The notes: a model not told the origin generated them from the sequence alone. A DNA stretch of 64,000 bases from Deltaproteobacteria bacterium (GCA_018399135.1 JAGYPB010000004.1:18448-82447), one strand, 5' to 3'; shown: positions 1 through 8,556, counted from the first letter of the stretch. A program made the numbers and translations.

Positions 1-1052
1 GCGCCAATGGGATGGCCGATTGAGACGGCTCCGCCGTTGACATTGACGCGTTCGGGGTCAAGGCCGAGCTGTTTGATGGCGACAAGGGGGACTGCTGAAA
101 AGGCTTCATTGATTTCAAACAGGCCGATATCACTTAATTTGATTCCGGCTTTTTTACAGCATTTGCTGATCGCATCGACCGGCGCTTCGGCGAACCTGTC
201 GGGATGAATACTGTTGGTCGCGTCGGCAGCCAGCCTGGCGATTGGTTTAAGGTTGTAGGTTTTTATTGCTTCTTCGCCGGCCAGCAGAGAAATCCCTGCA
301 CCGTCATTGATGGTTGAAGCATTGCCGGCGGTAATGGTTCCGGTTTTGCTGAAGGCAGGGCGTAGCCCCGGCAGTTTGTCAACTGCGCCGCGCAACGGTT
401 CTTCGTCTGAGCTGATGGTGATATCTCCTTTGCGGGTTTTAATGACAACCGACACCAGTTCATCGCTGAACGTATCGTTGGTGATTGCAGCCTGCGAACG
501 TTCATAAGAACGTCTGGCAAAGTCATCCTGTTGTTCACGGGTCAGGCCGTGGGTCTGGATCCACTCGTCAGTGATCTCCCCCATATGGCGTCCGGAGTAG
601 GGATCGCGCAGGCCGTCGAAAATGATCAGATCAACCAGCTCACCATTGCCGAGGCGCTGACCAAAGCGTGCTTTCGGCAGGGCGTAAGGGGCTTGAGACA
701 TGCTTTCCATGCCACCGGCGAGGGCAATGCGGGTGTGTCCCAAGGTGATTCCGTCGGCTGCGAGCATCATGGACTTGAGGCCACTGCCGCAGACTTTGTT
801 GATCGTCATGGCTGCGGTGCTGTCGGGTAACCCGGCCATCCGCATGGCCTGACGTGCGGGGGCCTGTGCCGCGCCCCCCTGCAGTACCTGGCCGATAATC
901 ACTTCATCAATTGCCTCCGGGGGCAGTTTTATCGTGTCCAGGATGTTTTTGATGGTTTGTGCCGCCAGCTCCGCGGCGGTCAGTTCGCTAAGGGCCCCAC
1001 CAAAAGAGCCGAAAGGTGTGCGTTTTGCACAGATGACGTAGCAATTGTTCAT
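1..1052 (-). CDS. Acetyl-CoA acetyltransferase (thiolase), C-terminus cut by window edge
   Basis: Thiolase-superfamily enzyme that condenses or cleaves acetyl-CoA/acetoacetyl-CoA in the cytoplasm. The reading frame is open from the ATG at 1052 to the left edge (about 350 residues). The N-terminus has the thiolase signature RTPFGSFGGAL; the acyl-accepting Cys is residue 88 in KVCGSGLKSM, and the C-terminal NGGAVSIGHPIGA loop carrying the catalytic His is present just before the edge. Only the last catalytic Cys region (about 40 residues) is missing. AAAGGATC lies a suitable distance upstream of the start. It is divergent from the lactate genes. Whether it is biosynthetic or degradative cannot be told from sequence alone. 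Confidence 0.93.
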   Translation of the reverse strand, partial: MNNCYVICAKRTPFGSFGGALSELTAAELAAQTIKNILDTIKLPPEAIDEVIIGQVLQGGAAQAPARQAMRMAGLPDSTAAMTINKVCGSGLKSMMLAADGITLGHTRIALAGGMESMSQAPYALPKARFGQRLGNGELVDLIIFDGLRDPYSGRHMGEITDEWIQTHGLTREQQDDFARRSYERSQAAITNDTFSDELVSVVIKTRKGDITISSDEEPLRGAVDKLPGLRPAFSKTGTITAGNASTINDGAGISLLAGEEAIKTYNLKPIARLAADATNSIHPDRFAEAPVDAISKCCKKAGIKLSDIGLFEINEAFSAVPLVAIKQLGLDPERVNVNGGAVSIGHPIG

Positions 1053-1385
1053 AATTTGATCCTTTGGACGTAGGTTTTTTCTACTCTCGGCAGATATCAT
1101 GTAGAATTGTTAGCAAGGATCGTTCCACGATAAAAAAACGTTTGATTTCACGTGCTTGTCCAGCTGTATGTAGTCGGCCACTCCTTTTACAGAATCAAAA
1201 AAGAATCAAGAATATAAAATAGTATGAAAAGTAGCATTATAACAGCAATATACACATGAGTCAAAAATGAATCGATTGCTGCACATTGTGAGTCGGTCGC
1301 CTTTGGACAGGTGTTTGTGTTGCTGAATATGTGTTATTCCCGGCAGTAATATCAGTTGTTTTTTGTGTCGGGAAAACAATGGTTA

Positions 1386-1428
1386 TTGACAAAGGTAAGG
1401 AGAGTGTACTATGAAATTGGTCAGACCA
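1386..1428 (+). promoter_or_regulatory. Promoter with TGGTC-N-GACCA operator upstream of lutC
   Basis: A consensus -35 TTGACA sits at 1386-1391, a weak -10 (TACTAT/TATGAA) at about 1407-1415, and the perfect palindrome TGGTCAGACCA at 1418-1428 covers the expected transcription start. This palindrome is the classic operator type of FadR-subfamily GntR regulators (LldR, PdhR, FadR). The distance from -35 to operator is 32 nt, almost the same as the 31 nt at the second such site at 4917-4958. No GntR gene lies in the window, so the regulator is inferred. Confidence 0.7.
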
Positions 1429-1459
1429 TCGTTACGGTTCAGTTCTTGTTACAAATGTT

Positions 1460-1615
1460 GTATCAGTTCAGCACTGGATCTTCGGATCCTATGTCAAGGG
1501 ACGCGATTGTTTCCCGTTGGGTCATCCCTGACCGCTTGCTGTCGCCGTCCATGGCGACAAACACCCTTGCCACAGAACCCGAAGGCCTTGCGCAAGGATA
1601 GAGCTGAATAGTTAC
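1460..1615 (+). repeat. Dispersed inverted-repeat element, long copy (copy A)
   Basis: 156-bp element beginning GTATCAGTTCAGC and ending GCTGAATAGTTAC, which are imperfect inverted termini. The interior holds several short hairpins (for example CTGTCGCC/GGCGACA around 1540-1559 and CCTTGCGCAAGG near 1586-1597). About 40 interior bases (1487-1526) are identical to copy B at 33958. It lies in the leader of the lutC transcript, downstream of the operator. There is no coding capacity; it looks like a MITE/REP-type element. Confidence 0.75.
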
Positions 1616-1672
1616 CAGACTTTAGGGGTATCCTCAAGGAACATACAGAGCACTCTGCAGGGAGAAAACACC

Positions 1673-2236
1673 ATGGCAGAAAAACACCTGGTTCACAGTT
1701 TCACTGAAGCTGCTGGTCGCGTTGGGGCTGCAGTTGTGCCCTGTACAACTCTTCAGGATGCGGTTGCCTATGTCGCACGCACTGCGGTCGGTCATACCCT
1801 GATACCACAAACGGCACTGGCTGCTGAATTTCAGTTGCGATCCTTGTTGGGTGGTGCCGGTGTTGATGTCTGTTCCGTCAGTTTCCGTGAAGCGGGACAG
1901 TTGCCCGGTGCCGGTGTTACCTTCTGCAATTTTGCCATGGCCGACACCGGCACGGTTGTCCTTGATAGTACAAGTGAAGATGTTCGTCTGGCAACAACCA
2001 TTCCTGAAGTTCATTTCGTTATTCTTGATCCAGCCAAAATTCTCACTGACAACCTGGCAGCAGCAGCTCCGATGAACACGCTGTACGCAGGTTCTGAGCC
2101 ACGCTTTGTCGCTTATATTACGGGGCCCAGTCGTACTGCTGACATAGAGCGGGTGCTGACCATCGGCTGTCATGGCCCCCGTGAGCTGCATATTCTGCTC
2201 GTTCCTGACGTTTCTGATGACCTGATGGAGATATAA
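1673..2236 (+). CDS. lutC: LutC-type lactate utilisation protein (LUD domain)
   Basis: 187-residue protein of the LutC/YkgG (LUD, former DUF162) family, a subunit of the Fe-S L-lactate dehydrogenase that feeds electrons from lactate oxidation to the quinone pool. Family features are the long GVTFCNFAMADTGTVVL segment and EVHFVILDPAKI near the middle of the chain. AGGGAG precedes the ATG by eight bases. It is followed after 150 bp by the LutB-LutA fusion on the same strand. The pairing of a small LutC-like protein with a large fused iron-sulfur protein matches the Desulfovibrio vulgaris DVU3032-DVU3033 lactate dehydrogenase (from memory). Control is probably through the operator at 1418. Confidence 0.85.
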   Translation: MAEKHLVHSFTEAAGRVGAAVVPCTTLQDAVAYVARTAVGHTLIPQTALAAEFQLRSLLGGAGVDVCSVSFREAGQLPGAGVTFCNFAMADTGTVVLDSTSEDVRLATTIPEVHFVILDPAKILTDNLAAAAPMNTLYAGSEPRFVAYITGPSRTADIERVLTIGCHGPRELHILLVPDVSDDLMEI

Positions 2237-2386
2237 GTACTGGAAGTTATTGGGCGCGACAAATCGTGCCCCGACCGGAGCGGTAGCCTTCAGATCGTTC
2301 TTGAAGCAGGGGTGCAGTTCATTGCACCCGGCGTTGTTGATTTGATACAGCAAGAGATTTTACCGCGATCGCTGAGGAGAAAAACT

Positions 2387-4588
2387 ATGGCCGCTACTGC
2401 CGATTTCAAGAAAAGCGTTGAGGATGCCCTTGGTAAGCCTAAGCTCAGTGAGGCTTTACACCTGTTTGGTGATGCCTACCTGATTGCCCGGGAAAATGCC
2501 TTTCGTGGGCTTGACTTTGATCAGTTGCGAACCGAACTGGCGGCGATTAAAGATGATGTCAGGGAGCGGCGCAAGGAGTTGCTTGCCCAATTTATCGCTA
2601 ACGCTGAAGCAGCGGGCTCTAAAGTCTTCGTCGCCAAAGATACCCGCGAGGCCAATGAGTATGTGGTTCATCTGGCCAAACAGAAGAACGCCGGATTGAT
2701 AGCAAAATCCAAATCGATGGTATCGGAAGAGGCGCATCTTAACAAAGCATTGGAAGCCGCCGGGATACGTGCCGCTGAGACCGATCTGGGTGAGTGGATT
2801 GTTCAACTTGCCGGTCAGCGCCCTTCTCACCTGGTGATGCCCGCCATTCATATGTTTAAGGAGGAGGTCGCCGAACTGTTCAGTAAGGAGATTGGCGAAC
2901 CCCTCGAAGCAGATATCAGAACCCTTGTCGATGCGGCCCGAAAGCAGCTGCGCAAGGACTATTTTGATGCTGATATCGGTCTGACCGGAGCCAACTTCCT
3001 GGTGGCTGATACCGGTGGCATCGGCCTGGTCACCAACGAAGGAAATGCGCGACTGTGTGCTACCCTGCCGAAGGTTCATGTGGTTTTTGCCGGTATCCAC
3101 AAACTTGTCCGCAGTATGGAAGACGCCATCAAGATCACCCGACTGTTGCCGCGCAACGCCACGGGTCAGTTGCTGACCTCCTACGTGACCTGGATTCGCG
3201 GAGCGGTGCCGACCCCCGGCAATGATAAAGAACAACACATCGTGCTGATTGATGGAGGTCGTGAGGCGCTTTACGAATCACCGGTGTGCCGTGATGCCCT
3301 GCGCTGCATTCAGTGTGGTGCCTGTGCCAACGTCTGCCCGGTTTATCAGACCGTCGGTGGTCACGTTTTTGGCAGTATTTACATTTCTGCCATCGGAATC
3401 ATCCTCACTGCTTTTTATGAGGGGTTGGATCGGGCCAAAGAGATTACCCGCGCCTGTATCGGCTGTCGCTCCTGTACTGCCGTCTGCCCGGCCAATATTG
3501 ATCTTGAGGAAATTATTCTTCATCTGCGTCAGCAGGTTACCAAAGAATACGGGATGGGGCTGGTCAAAAATATCACCTTCAAGGCGGTGATGCGTAATCG
3601 CGCCCTGTTCCACAATATGGTCAAGGCCGCGTCCAAATTGCAGAAACCGGTAACTCAACAAAAAGAAGGGCAGCCTGCCACCCGGGTCATCCGCCATTTA
3701 CCGATGCATTTCATGGACAAGGACCTGACCCAGTGGCGCGATCTGCCGGCGGTGGCGCCCAGGTCGTTTCGTGATCTTTTTGCCGGCATTGACCAGAAGG
3801 TTGATAACCCGCGTTATCGGGTCGGCTTTTTTGTAGGGTGTGGGGCCGATTTTGTCTATCCCGAGGCGGGTATCAGTCTGGTCAAGGTTCTCAACCACCT
3901 CGGTGTCGAAGTTGTTTTTCCAAACTCCCAGAACTGCTGCGGTATTCCCGCTCTTTACGCTGGCGACACGGAAACCGGGGTTGAACTTGCCAAGCAGAAC
4001 GTCAAAGCATTTTATGAGGCTGATGTCGACTATGTTCTGTGTGTCTGTCCGACCTGCACTATGGGAGTGAAACGCGATTTTGTTGAGCGACTGGTCGATG
4101 ATCCGGTCTGGTCGCAGCGTGCCATCAGTCTGTCAGAAAAAACCATGGATGCTGTCGCTTTTCTGGAGAATGTTCTTAAAGCTTCCGATCTGCTCAAGGC
4201 AACATCTGCTGCTCGTATTACCTACCATGACTCATGCCATTTGAAGCGTGGCAACGATGTCTGGAAGGAACCGCGTGCACTGCTCAGGGCAACGGGCTAT
4301 CAGCTTGAAGAGATGAAGAACAGCGATCGCTGTTGCGGTTTCGGTGGAACCTATTCCTTTCTGAGTCACCCGCAGATTTCCCGCCAGATTGCCGGTGATA
4401 AGGTGGAGAGTATCAAGGTGACAGGCGTCAAAACCGTTGCCATGGATTGTCCCGGCTGTATGATCATGGTTGGTGGCAGTATGGGTAAGGCCGATCCGAC
4501 GGTGCGCTGCGCACACACCATGGAGTTACTGGCCGAGGCTATAGTGGAAAAGCCGCAAGGGCAGACCCCTGGTGAAAAACAATTTTAG
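2387..4588 (+). CDS. LutB-LutA fusion: iron-sulfur L-lactate dehydrogenase subunit
   Basis: 733-residue fusion of a LutB-like protein (LUD domain, roughly residues 1-300) with two [4Fe-4S] ferredoxin motifs (CIQCGACANVCP near 305-317 and CIGCRSCTAVCP near 360-372) and a LutA-like C-terminus with two CCG repeats (NCCGIPALYAG near 516; YHDSCHLKR then CCGFGG near 615-650). In Bacillus and E. coli LutA and LutB are separate, so the length is explained by fusion. The start at 2387 follows GAGGAG; an in-frame ATG at 2312 has no ribosome site and would give an unrelated 25-residue extension. Acts at the cytoplasmic face of the membrane with LutC. The stop codon lies at the edge of repeat copy C. Confidence 0.88.
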   Translation: MAATADFKKSVEDALGKPKLSEALHLFGDAYLIARENAFRGLDFDQLRTELAAIKDDVRERRKELLAQFIANAEAAGSKVFVAKDTREANEYVVHLAKQKNAGLIAKSKSMVSEEAHLNKALEAAGIRAAETDLGEWIVQLAGQRPSHLVMPAIHMFKEEVAELFSKEIGEPLEADIRTLVDAARKQLRKDYFDADIGLTGANFLVADTGGIGLVTNEGNARLCATLPKVHVVFAGIHKLVRSMEDAIKITRLLPRNATGQLLTSYVTWIRGAVPTPGNDKEQHIVLIDGGREALYESPVCRDALRCIQCGACANVCPVYQTVGGHVFGSIYISAIGIILTAFYEGLDRAKEITRACIGCRSCTAVCPANIDLEEIILHLRQQVTKEYGMGLVKNITFKAVMRNRALFHNMVKAASKLQKPVTQQKEGQPATRVIRHLPMHFMDKDLTQWRDLPAVAPRSFRDLFAGIDQKVDNPRYRVGFFVGCGADFVYPEAGISLVKVLNHLGVEVVFPNSQNCCGIPALYAGDTETGVELAKQNVKAFYEADVDYVLCVCPTCTMGVKRDFVERLVDDPVWSQRAISLSEKTMDAVAFLENVLKASDLLKATSAARITYHDSCHLKRGNDVWKEPRALLRATGYQLEEMKNSDRCCGFGGTYSFLSHPQISRQIAGDKVESIKVTGVKTVAMDCPGCMIMVGGSMGKADPTVRCAHTMELLAEAIVEKPQGQTPGEKQF

Positions 4589-4640
4589 CTATTCGGCTCA
4601 ATCCTTGCGCAGGATCCTTGATCCGGTGCTGAATAGATAC
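4588..4640 (-). repeat. Dispersed inverted-repeat element, short copy (copy C)
   Basis: 53-bp copy in reverse orientation relative to copy A. On the plus strand it ends GGTGCTGAATAGATAC, the reverse complement of copy A's left terminus with few changes, and starts CTATTCGGC. It contains GCGCAGGATCC followed by GATCCGGTGC, an imperfect hairpin. It begins within the stop codon of the lutB-lutA gene, so it may act as a transcript-end or processing structure. Confidence 0.7.
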
Positions 4641-4664
4641 AGAGTCATTTATGGAGAATTCAAT

Positions 4665-4865
4665 ATGAGCGGACGTTTACCAGTTACCGACAACTTATGT
4701 CGCAATCCGGAAAATCACTATCGCCATATCTGTGAGCTTAAGACCGCAGGGAGTCACGATGAAATCGACCGCCTGACTGTTGAACCAGGTTTTATCTGTG
4801 GTAATTGTGGTAGCAAAGCCAATGAAGTGGGGGCTCTGTGTGCACCTGGCCCTTGGCATGAGTAA
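4665..4865 (+). CDS. Small Cys-rich protein, putative zinc ribbon
   Basis: 66-residue protein of unknown function. The C-terminal half has FICGNCGSKANEVGALCAPG, that is CxxC plus a further Cys, suggesting a metal-binding knuckle; another Cys is at residue 12 in the NLCRNPENHYRHIC segment, which adds a fifth. There is no signal peptide or membrane segment. GGAG sits seven bases before the ATG at 4665. A longer in-frame ORF from 4572 runs through repeat copy C and is unlikely to be real. It follows the lactate dehydrogenase genes on the same strand (76 bp after the stop) and is probably cotranscribed with them. I recall similar short proteins in Geobacter relatives, without function. Confidence 0.7.
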   Translation: MSGRLPVTDNLCRNPENHYRHICELKTAGSHDEIDRLTVEPGFICGNCGSKANEVGALCAPGPWHE

Positions 4866-4916
4866 TAAGCTCAAGGTAGAAAAAATAGAATTCAAGTATC
4901 GTGATCAAGAATTTTG

Positions 4917-4958
4917 TTGACAGGAACAGGGTGGTTATTATATCAAATGGTCTGACCA
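4917..4958 (+). promoter_or_regulatory. Consensus promoter overlapped by TGGTC-N-GACCA operator
   Basis: -35 TTGACA at 4917-4922, 16-bp spacer, -10 TATATC at 4939-4944, and the perfect palindrome TGGTCTGACCA at 4948-4958 over the predicted start site. Position relative to -35 matches the lutC promoter within 1 nt. No open reading frame follows; the next element is a strong terminator at 5053-5091, so the product appears to be a short non-coding transcript. Confidence 0.75.
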
Positions 4959-5091
4959 GCTTTTTTGTGGAAGGTGTCCGGCATCTGCCGGTGAAAAAAT
5001 AGAAACCAAAAAATTCGTTTGTTGCCGTGAGACTCTCTCTCCCACGTGCTTGGCCCCGTCAGGATCTCCTCCCTGACGGGGCATTTTTTTT
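4951..5091 (+). ncRNA. Candidate small RNA 1 (lactate-operator controlled)
   Basis: Predicted transcript of about 140 nt from the promoter at 4917 to the terminator at 5091. It contains a small hairpin CCGGC-ATCT-GCCGG (4978-4991), an A-rich single-stranded stretch, a pyrimidine tract ACTCTCTCTCCC, and a terminator loop carrying CUCCUC, complementary to Shine-Dalgarno sequences. The 3' end resembles candidate RNA 2 at 12553-12658 in layout and motifs (ACTCTCTC tract, 11-bp stem starting GCCCCGT, CUCC loop, T-run). A shared function as an anti-Shine-Dalgarno regulator is inference. It could alternatively be just the terminator of the lut operon plus a spurious promoter. Confidence 0.55.
5053..5091 (+). 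terminator. Rho-independent terminator
   Basis: Perfect 11-bp stem GCCCCGTCAGG (5053-5063) with CCTGACGGGGC (5072-5082), loop ATCTCCTC, followed by eight T residues at 5084-5091. It terminates the plus-strand small RNA and possibly the lut operon. The convergent glnA ends 26 bp further on. Confidence 0.9.
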
Positions 5092-5116
5092 GATGGCGTC
5101 GCCATCAAAATTAAGG

Positions 5117-6448
5117 TCAGAAGTTTTTCATGTAGGTGTTGATTTCCCAATCGGTAACGGCGGTGCGCCAGGCGTCCCATTCTTTTTCTTTTCCTGCGAT
5201 ATATTTAGTGTAAATGTGATCACCCAGAGCTTCTTTTGAGAGGGGGTTATTCTTAAGAGCCTCTATGGCTTCATGCAGGTTGGCGGGCAAACAGATAACG
5301 CCGGCTTCTTCCATCTCTGTCGGGGTCATGTGGTAGATATCCACATTGACCGGATCCGGTGCCGGAAGCTCGTTGACAACTCCATCCAGACCGGCTTTGA
5401 GCATCATCGCCAGGGCGAGATAGGGGTTACAGGAGGGGTCAGGGCTGCGCACTTCGGTTCGAGTGCTTAATCCACGGGAGGAAGGAATGCGTACCAGAGC
5501 TGAACGGTTGGAGCCCGACCAGGCCACATAAACCGGGGCCTCATAACCGGGAACCAGGCGTTTATAGGAATTGACCAATGGGTTGGTGACGGCGGTAAAA
5601 CTGCGTGCGTTCTTTAAAATGCCGGCGATGTAGTGGTAGGCTGTGGCGCTGAGCTTAAGGGGGCCGTTGTCGTCAAAAAAAGCGTTGGTGCCATCGAGGT
5701 TGAACAGGGACTGGTTGGTATGCATCCCTGACCCGTTGATGCCGTAGACTGGTTTGGGCATGAACGTCGCGTGAAATCCATGCTGGGCAGCGATGGGGCA
5801 CCCTACCCCGCTGAAGGTAACCGTGTTGTCGGCGGCGGTCAGGGCATCGGAATATTTAAAGTTGATTTCGTGCTGTCCTTCAGCGACCTCGTGATGGGAG
5901 GCTTCGACCTCAAAGTCCATCGCTTCAAAGTGTCGATAATTTCACGGCGGCGGTGACCGCATTATCATCGGGATCGACATCGAATAACCGGCGACATCAT
6001 TGGTACGAATTTGAAAAGAATCCTGTTTTTCATCCTTCTGAAAAGAAAAATTCACACTCAGTGCCGACATTCATAGTGTAGCCGAGATCTTTGCTTCAGC
6101 CAGAATCCGCTTCAGTTAACCCGTGGACATCCGATAAAGGTGTACCGTCGGCCTTGTAGACATCGCAGATAATCCGCGCGGCATTGACGCCATCCTTGTT
6201 GCGCCACGGCAGGACAACAAGAATATTATAATCCGGGCTTCAGATACATGTCCGACTCATTGATACGAAAGTTAAAACCGTCAATCGACGACCCATCGAA
6301 CATCATCATGCCATCGAGTGCCTTGTTGATCTGACGGCTGATTGGTAGAGAGATTCTTCATGAAACCGAAGATGTCAAACAATTGTAGACGGAAAAAATT
6401 GACATTGTGCTCTTTGATGGCTTCCATGATCTCGGTACGGGGTCTCAA
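5117..6448 (-). pseudogene. glnA: Glutamine synthetase, disrupted by many small indels
   Basis: Type I glutamine synthetase (glutamate + NH3 + ATP to glutamine). The C-terminal 240 or so residues (5117-5850) read through cleanly with the hallmark [26 protein letters not shown] and the [13 protein letters not shown] segment. Upstream the family sequence continues but jumps frame repeatedly: for example after KNLS (near 6345), an extra C near 6237, missing bases near 6115, 6090 and 5935, and a scrambled frame-compensated stretch near 5810-5830. The likely start is TTG at 6448 after AGGAG, with EIMEAIKEHNVNFFRLQ following. Most lesions are single bases in short homopolymers and the surrounding residues are perfectly conserved, so sequencing error is as likely as true decay. 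Confidence 0.85.
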
Positions 6449-6752
6449 GCGTTCTCCTGGGTGGTTTGCGTGGATGAAAAATGTACGGAGGTGGGCTGGA
6501 TTGGTCATGCAACGCTTATTCTTGATTATCTCTCGCCGATAAAGGGACTCTTTTTAATCTGTCAATGAGTAGCTATGGGCTTGCACTGGATCTCTGATCC
6601 GGTGCTGAACAGATACAAAATAACAACGGTAAAAACGATTTCGATACCGATAGCGATTCCGATTTGGACAAAAAACAGTTCAGCAAGCGTTGCAGGCGAT
6701 GCTTGACTGCCTGGCCGTGAGGATATCCAACTATCAACCCGTTGCCTTCTCT
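6449..6752. other. Intergenic region upstream of glnA
   Basis: About 300 bp between the glnA start and the end of the kinase gene, both on the minus strand. It contains repeat copy D (6571-6616). No sigma-54 consensus or NtrC-like site was seen for glnA, and the remaining sequence shows no coding potential I trust. Confidence 0.5.
6571..6616 (-). repeat. Dispersed inverted-repeat element, short copy (copy D)
   Basis: 46-bp copy: starts AGCTATGGGC, has CACTGGATC followed by GATCCGGTGC (hairpin) and ends GCTGAACAGATAC. Closest to copy C at 4588 in architecture and orientation. Confidence 0.65.
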
Positions 6753-8308
6753 CTAACAGTTCAAGCCTCCCTCAACTTGTATCCCAACCGTTTTCACGTC
6801 CGTCTGCTCATCGATGGTGATGCTTTGTTGTTCTGTTCGCCTGCTGTCAGTGGTTCCGCATTGGCTAGTTGAAAGTCCAGCACCTTTTCATCCGCATCAG
6901 ACAGACTATCCCCCTCCCGGGAGCGTTGCCGGATCCGCCGCCGAAAAAGCTTCTCATCTAACTCGAAGTCAAAATTTTAAAGGGCGTTGTCGCTTTGTCG
7001 CAAGTCTTGCAACTGCTGCCGATCTGCCAGCCTGATGAAGGTGGCATCGATGATCACCGTGAAACCGGCCGCAAGAATCAAGTCAGCCGAAAGAAGGCGA
7101 TCGTAGGTTTTTTGTTTGCTGCGGTGCTGTAGATTCCTTGTTCTATGGCCGATTTGCCGGACTGGGTAGCCTCAAGCTGGTGAAGGCGTTTGCGTTCCAG
7201 GTCGGAATGGATGCAGATATGGCGCCGATGTGCGGCGCCAGATCGTTGACGAAGGTAGTTTTTCCTGAACCGGATAAACCGTGGGTGATGATCAGTTGTT
7301 GTGGTTTTGTTTGCGTATAGCTGTCGGCGAGGAGAGATAGGTTTCTAGGCGTTCAGGTGCGTGACGCTCCTGTGTTGATAGATCCGTCTGGCGCAGGCGC
7401 AGGCAGAGAACCTTGGCTCTGACCATGGCGCGATAGACTTGATAAAAGCGCATGAGTTTGAGTCCGGCATAGTCATCCGTGTGACGCAGATAGGCATTGA
7501 GGAAAGACGAGGCCATTTGACGGTGCCCGCGATCATCAAGATCCATCACCAGAAATGCGATGTCGTTGATGGTGTCGATCCAGCGCAAATTTTCATTGAA
7601 TTCGATACAGTCGAACAGTAGCGGCTGGTCATGAAACCAGGCCATGTTGGCCAGATGCATATCGCCATGGCACTCGCGGATATAACCTTCCTCGCGCCGT
7701 GCAAGCAGAAAAGGCTGCACAGCGGAAAAAGTTGCTTCACTCCATTCTTCGATGTTGCTGATTGTCTGCAGCGCTACACTGTCTGGCAGTGCCGACCGGA
7801 TCTGTTCGAAGTTTTGGCGTATCGGTCTGATGACACTCTCAGGCGTTCCGAAACAACTGTCCGGATCGGTGTGGGCTGCCTGCCGGTGAACAGCAGCAAT
7901 TTTTGCTGCAAACTCGATTAACTCAGTCACCGTCAGATTGCCTGCTGCCAGCATCCGATCGAGCTGATTCTCCTGGGGAAATCGCCGCATTTTCACCAGA
8001 TAGGCCAGCGCCGGTTCCTGGTTCAGTCGCGGCTGGTCAATGGAACCGCCGACAGGAATAACGTCAAGATAAAGTTCCGGAGCAAAGCGGCGGTTGAGCC
8101 TGAGTTCTTCAGTGCAGAAAAAATGTCGCTTGGTATGGCTGGAAAAGTCGAGAAAACCGAAATTGACCGGTTTTTTCATTTTGTAGGCGTAGTCACTACT
8201 TAAAAAAATCCACGAGGCGTGGGTTTCGATCACCTTGGCTCCCGGGCCTGTTGGCTCGAAGAAGGAAGGTTCAAGCATGTGCTTTACCAGTTGACGGTGC
8301 TTCTCCAT
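6753..8308 (-). pseudogene. Two-domain kinase: aminoglycoside-phosphotransferase-like + P-loop kinase, frameshifted
   Basis: The N-terminal part (7292-8308) encodes a clean APH-fold domain: YIRECHGDMHLANM contains the Brenner-type HGDMHLAN catalytic loop and LLFDCIEFNENLRWID the metal-binding Asp segment. Past about 7310 the frame breaks, but the continuation is visible: ITHGLSGSGKTTFVNDL is a Walker A motif, followed in other frames by an AAA_33-type nucleotide-kinase sequence (IIDATFIRLADRQQL) ending at TAG 6753-6755. This APH plus P-loop layout is a known uncharacterised bifunctional kinase family of about 515 residues. At least three indels separate the segments, the same type as in glnA next door. 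Substrate unknown. Confidence 0.75.
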
Positions 8309-8469
8309 AGCGATGCCTTATGGTCTATTTGGCAACGGTGAAAAAAAAGTTTTCTAAAATTGAAGTCTAGTCGATGAGAAAGTTTAAGCAAGGATATATC
8401 GGCATGTTGTGCGACGATATATCCGGGGGGAAATAGTCCGCAATTGTCGGGGTTGATGGGTTGGAATTC

Positions 8470-8507
8470 AAATCAGGGGGCACAAAATTAATTGTTCCCC
8501 CTGATTT
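8470..8507 (-). terminator. Inverted repeat downstream of lactate permease
   Basis: Perfect 11-bp arms AAATCAGGGGG (8470-8480) and CCCCCTGATTT (8497-8507) between the lldP stop and the kinase start, both minus strand. There is no long T-run after the stem on either strand, so it may be a weak or Rho-assisted terminator or a transcript-stabilising hairpin. Confidence 0.55.
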
Positions 8508-8556
8508 AGGTTTTACAGGGGCGTTGGCTCGACAGTTATGAGCTGTCCAGCCTGAA

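Noticed and set aside
2312..2386. Upstream extension of the LutB-LutA protein to ATG 2312
   Set aside because: No Shine-Dalgarno, and the family starts near ATG 2387 with GAGGAG upstream.
2456..3238. 260-codon reading frame on the minus strand inside the lutB-lutA gene
   Set aside because: Shadow of the real plus-strand gene; composition atypical, no ribosome site, and the plus strand has full Fe-S motifs.
5117..6448. Programmed frameshifting in glnA
   Set aside because: Too many lesions, in both directions, without slippery-site context; error or decay is simpler.
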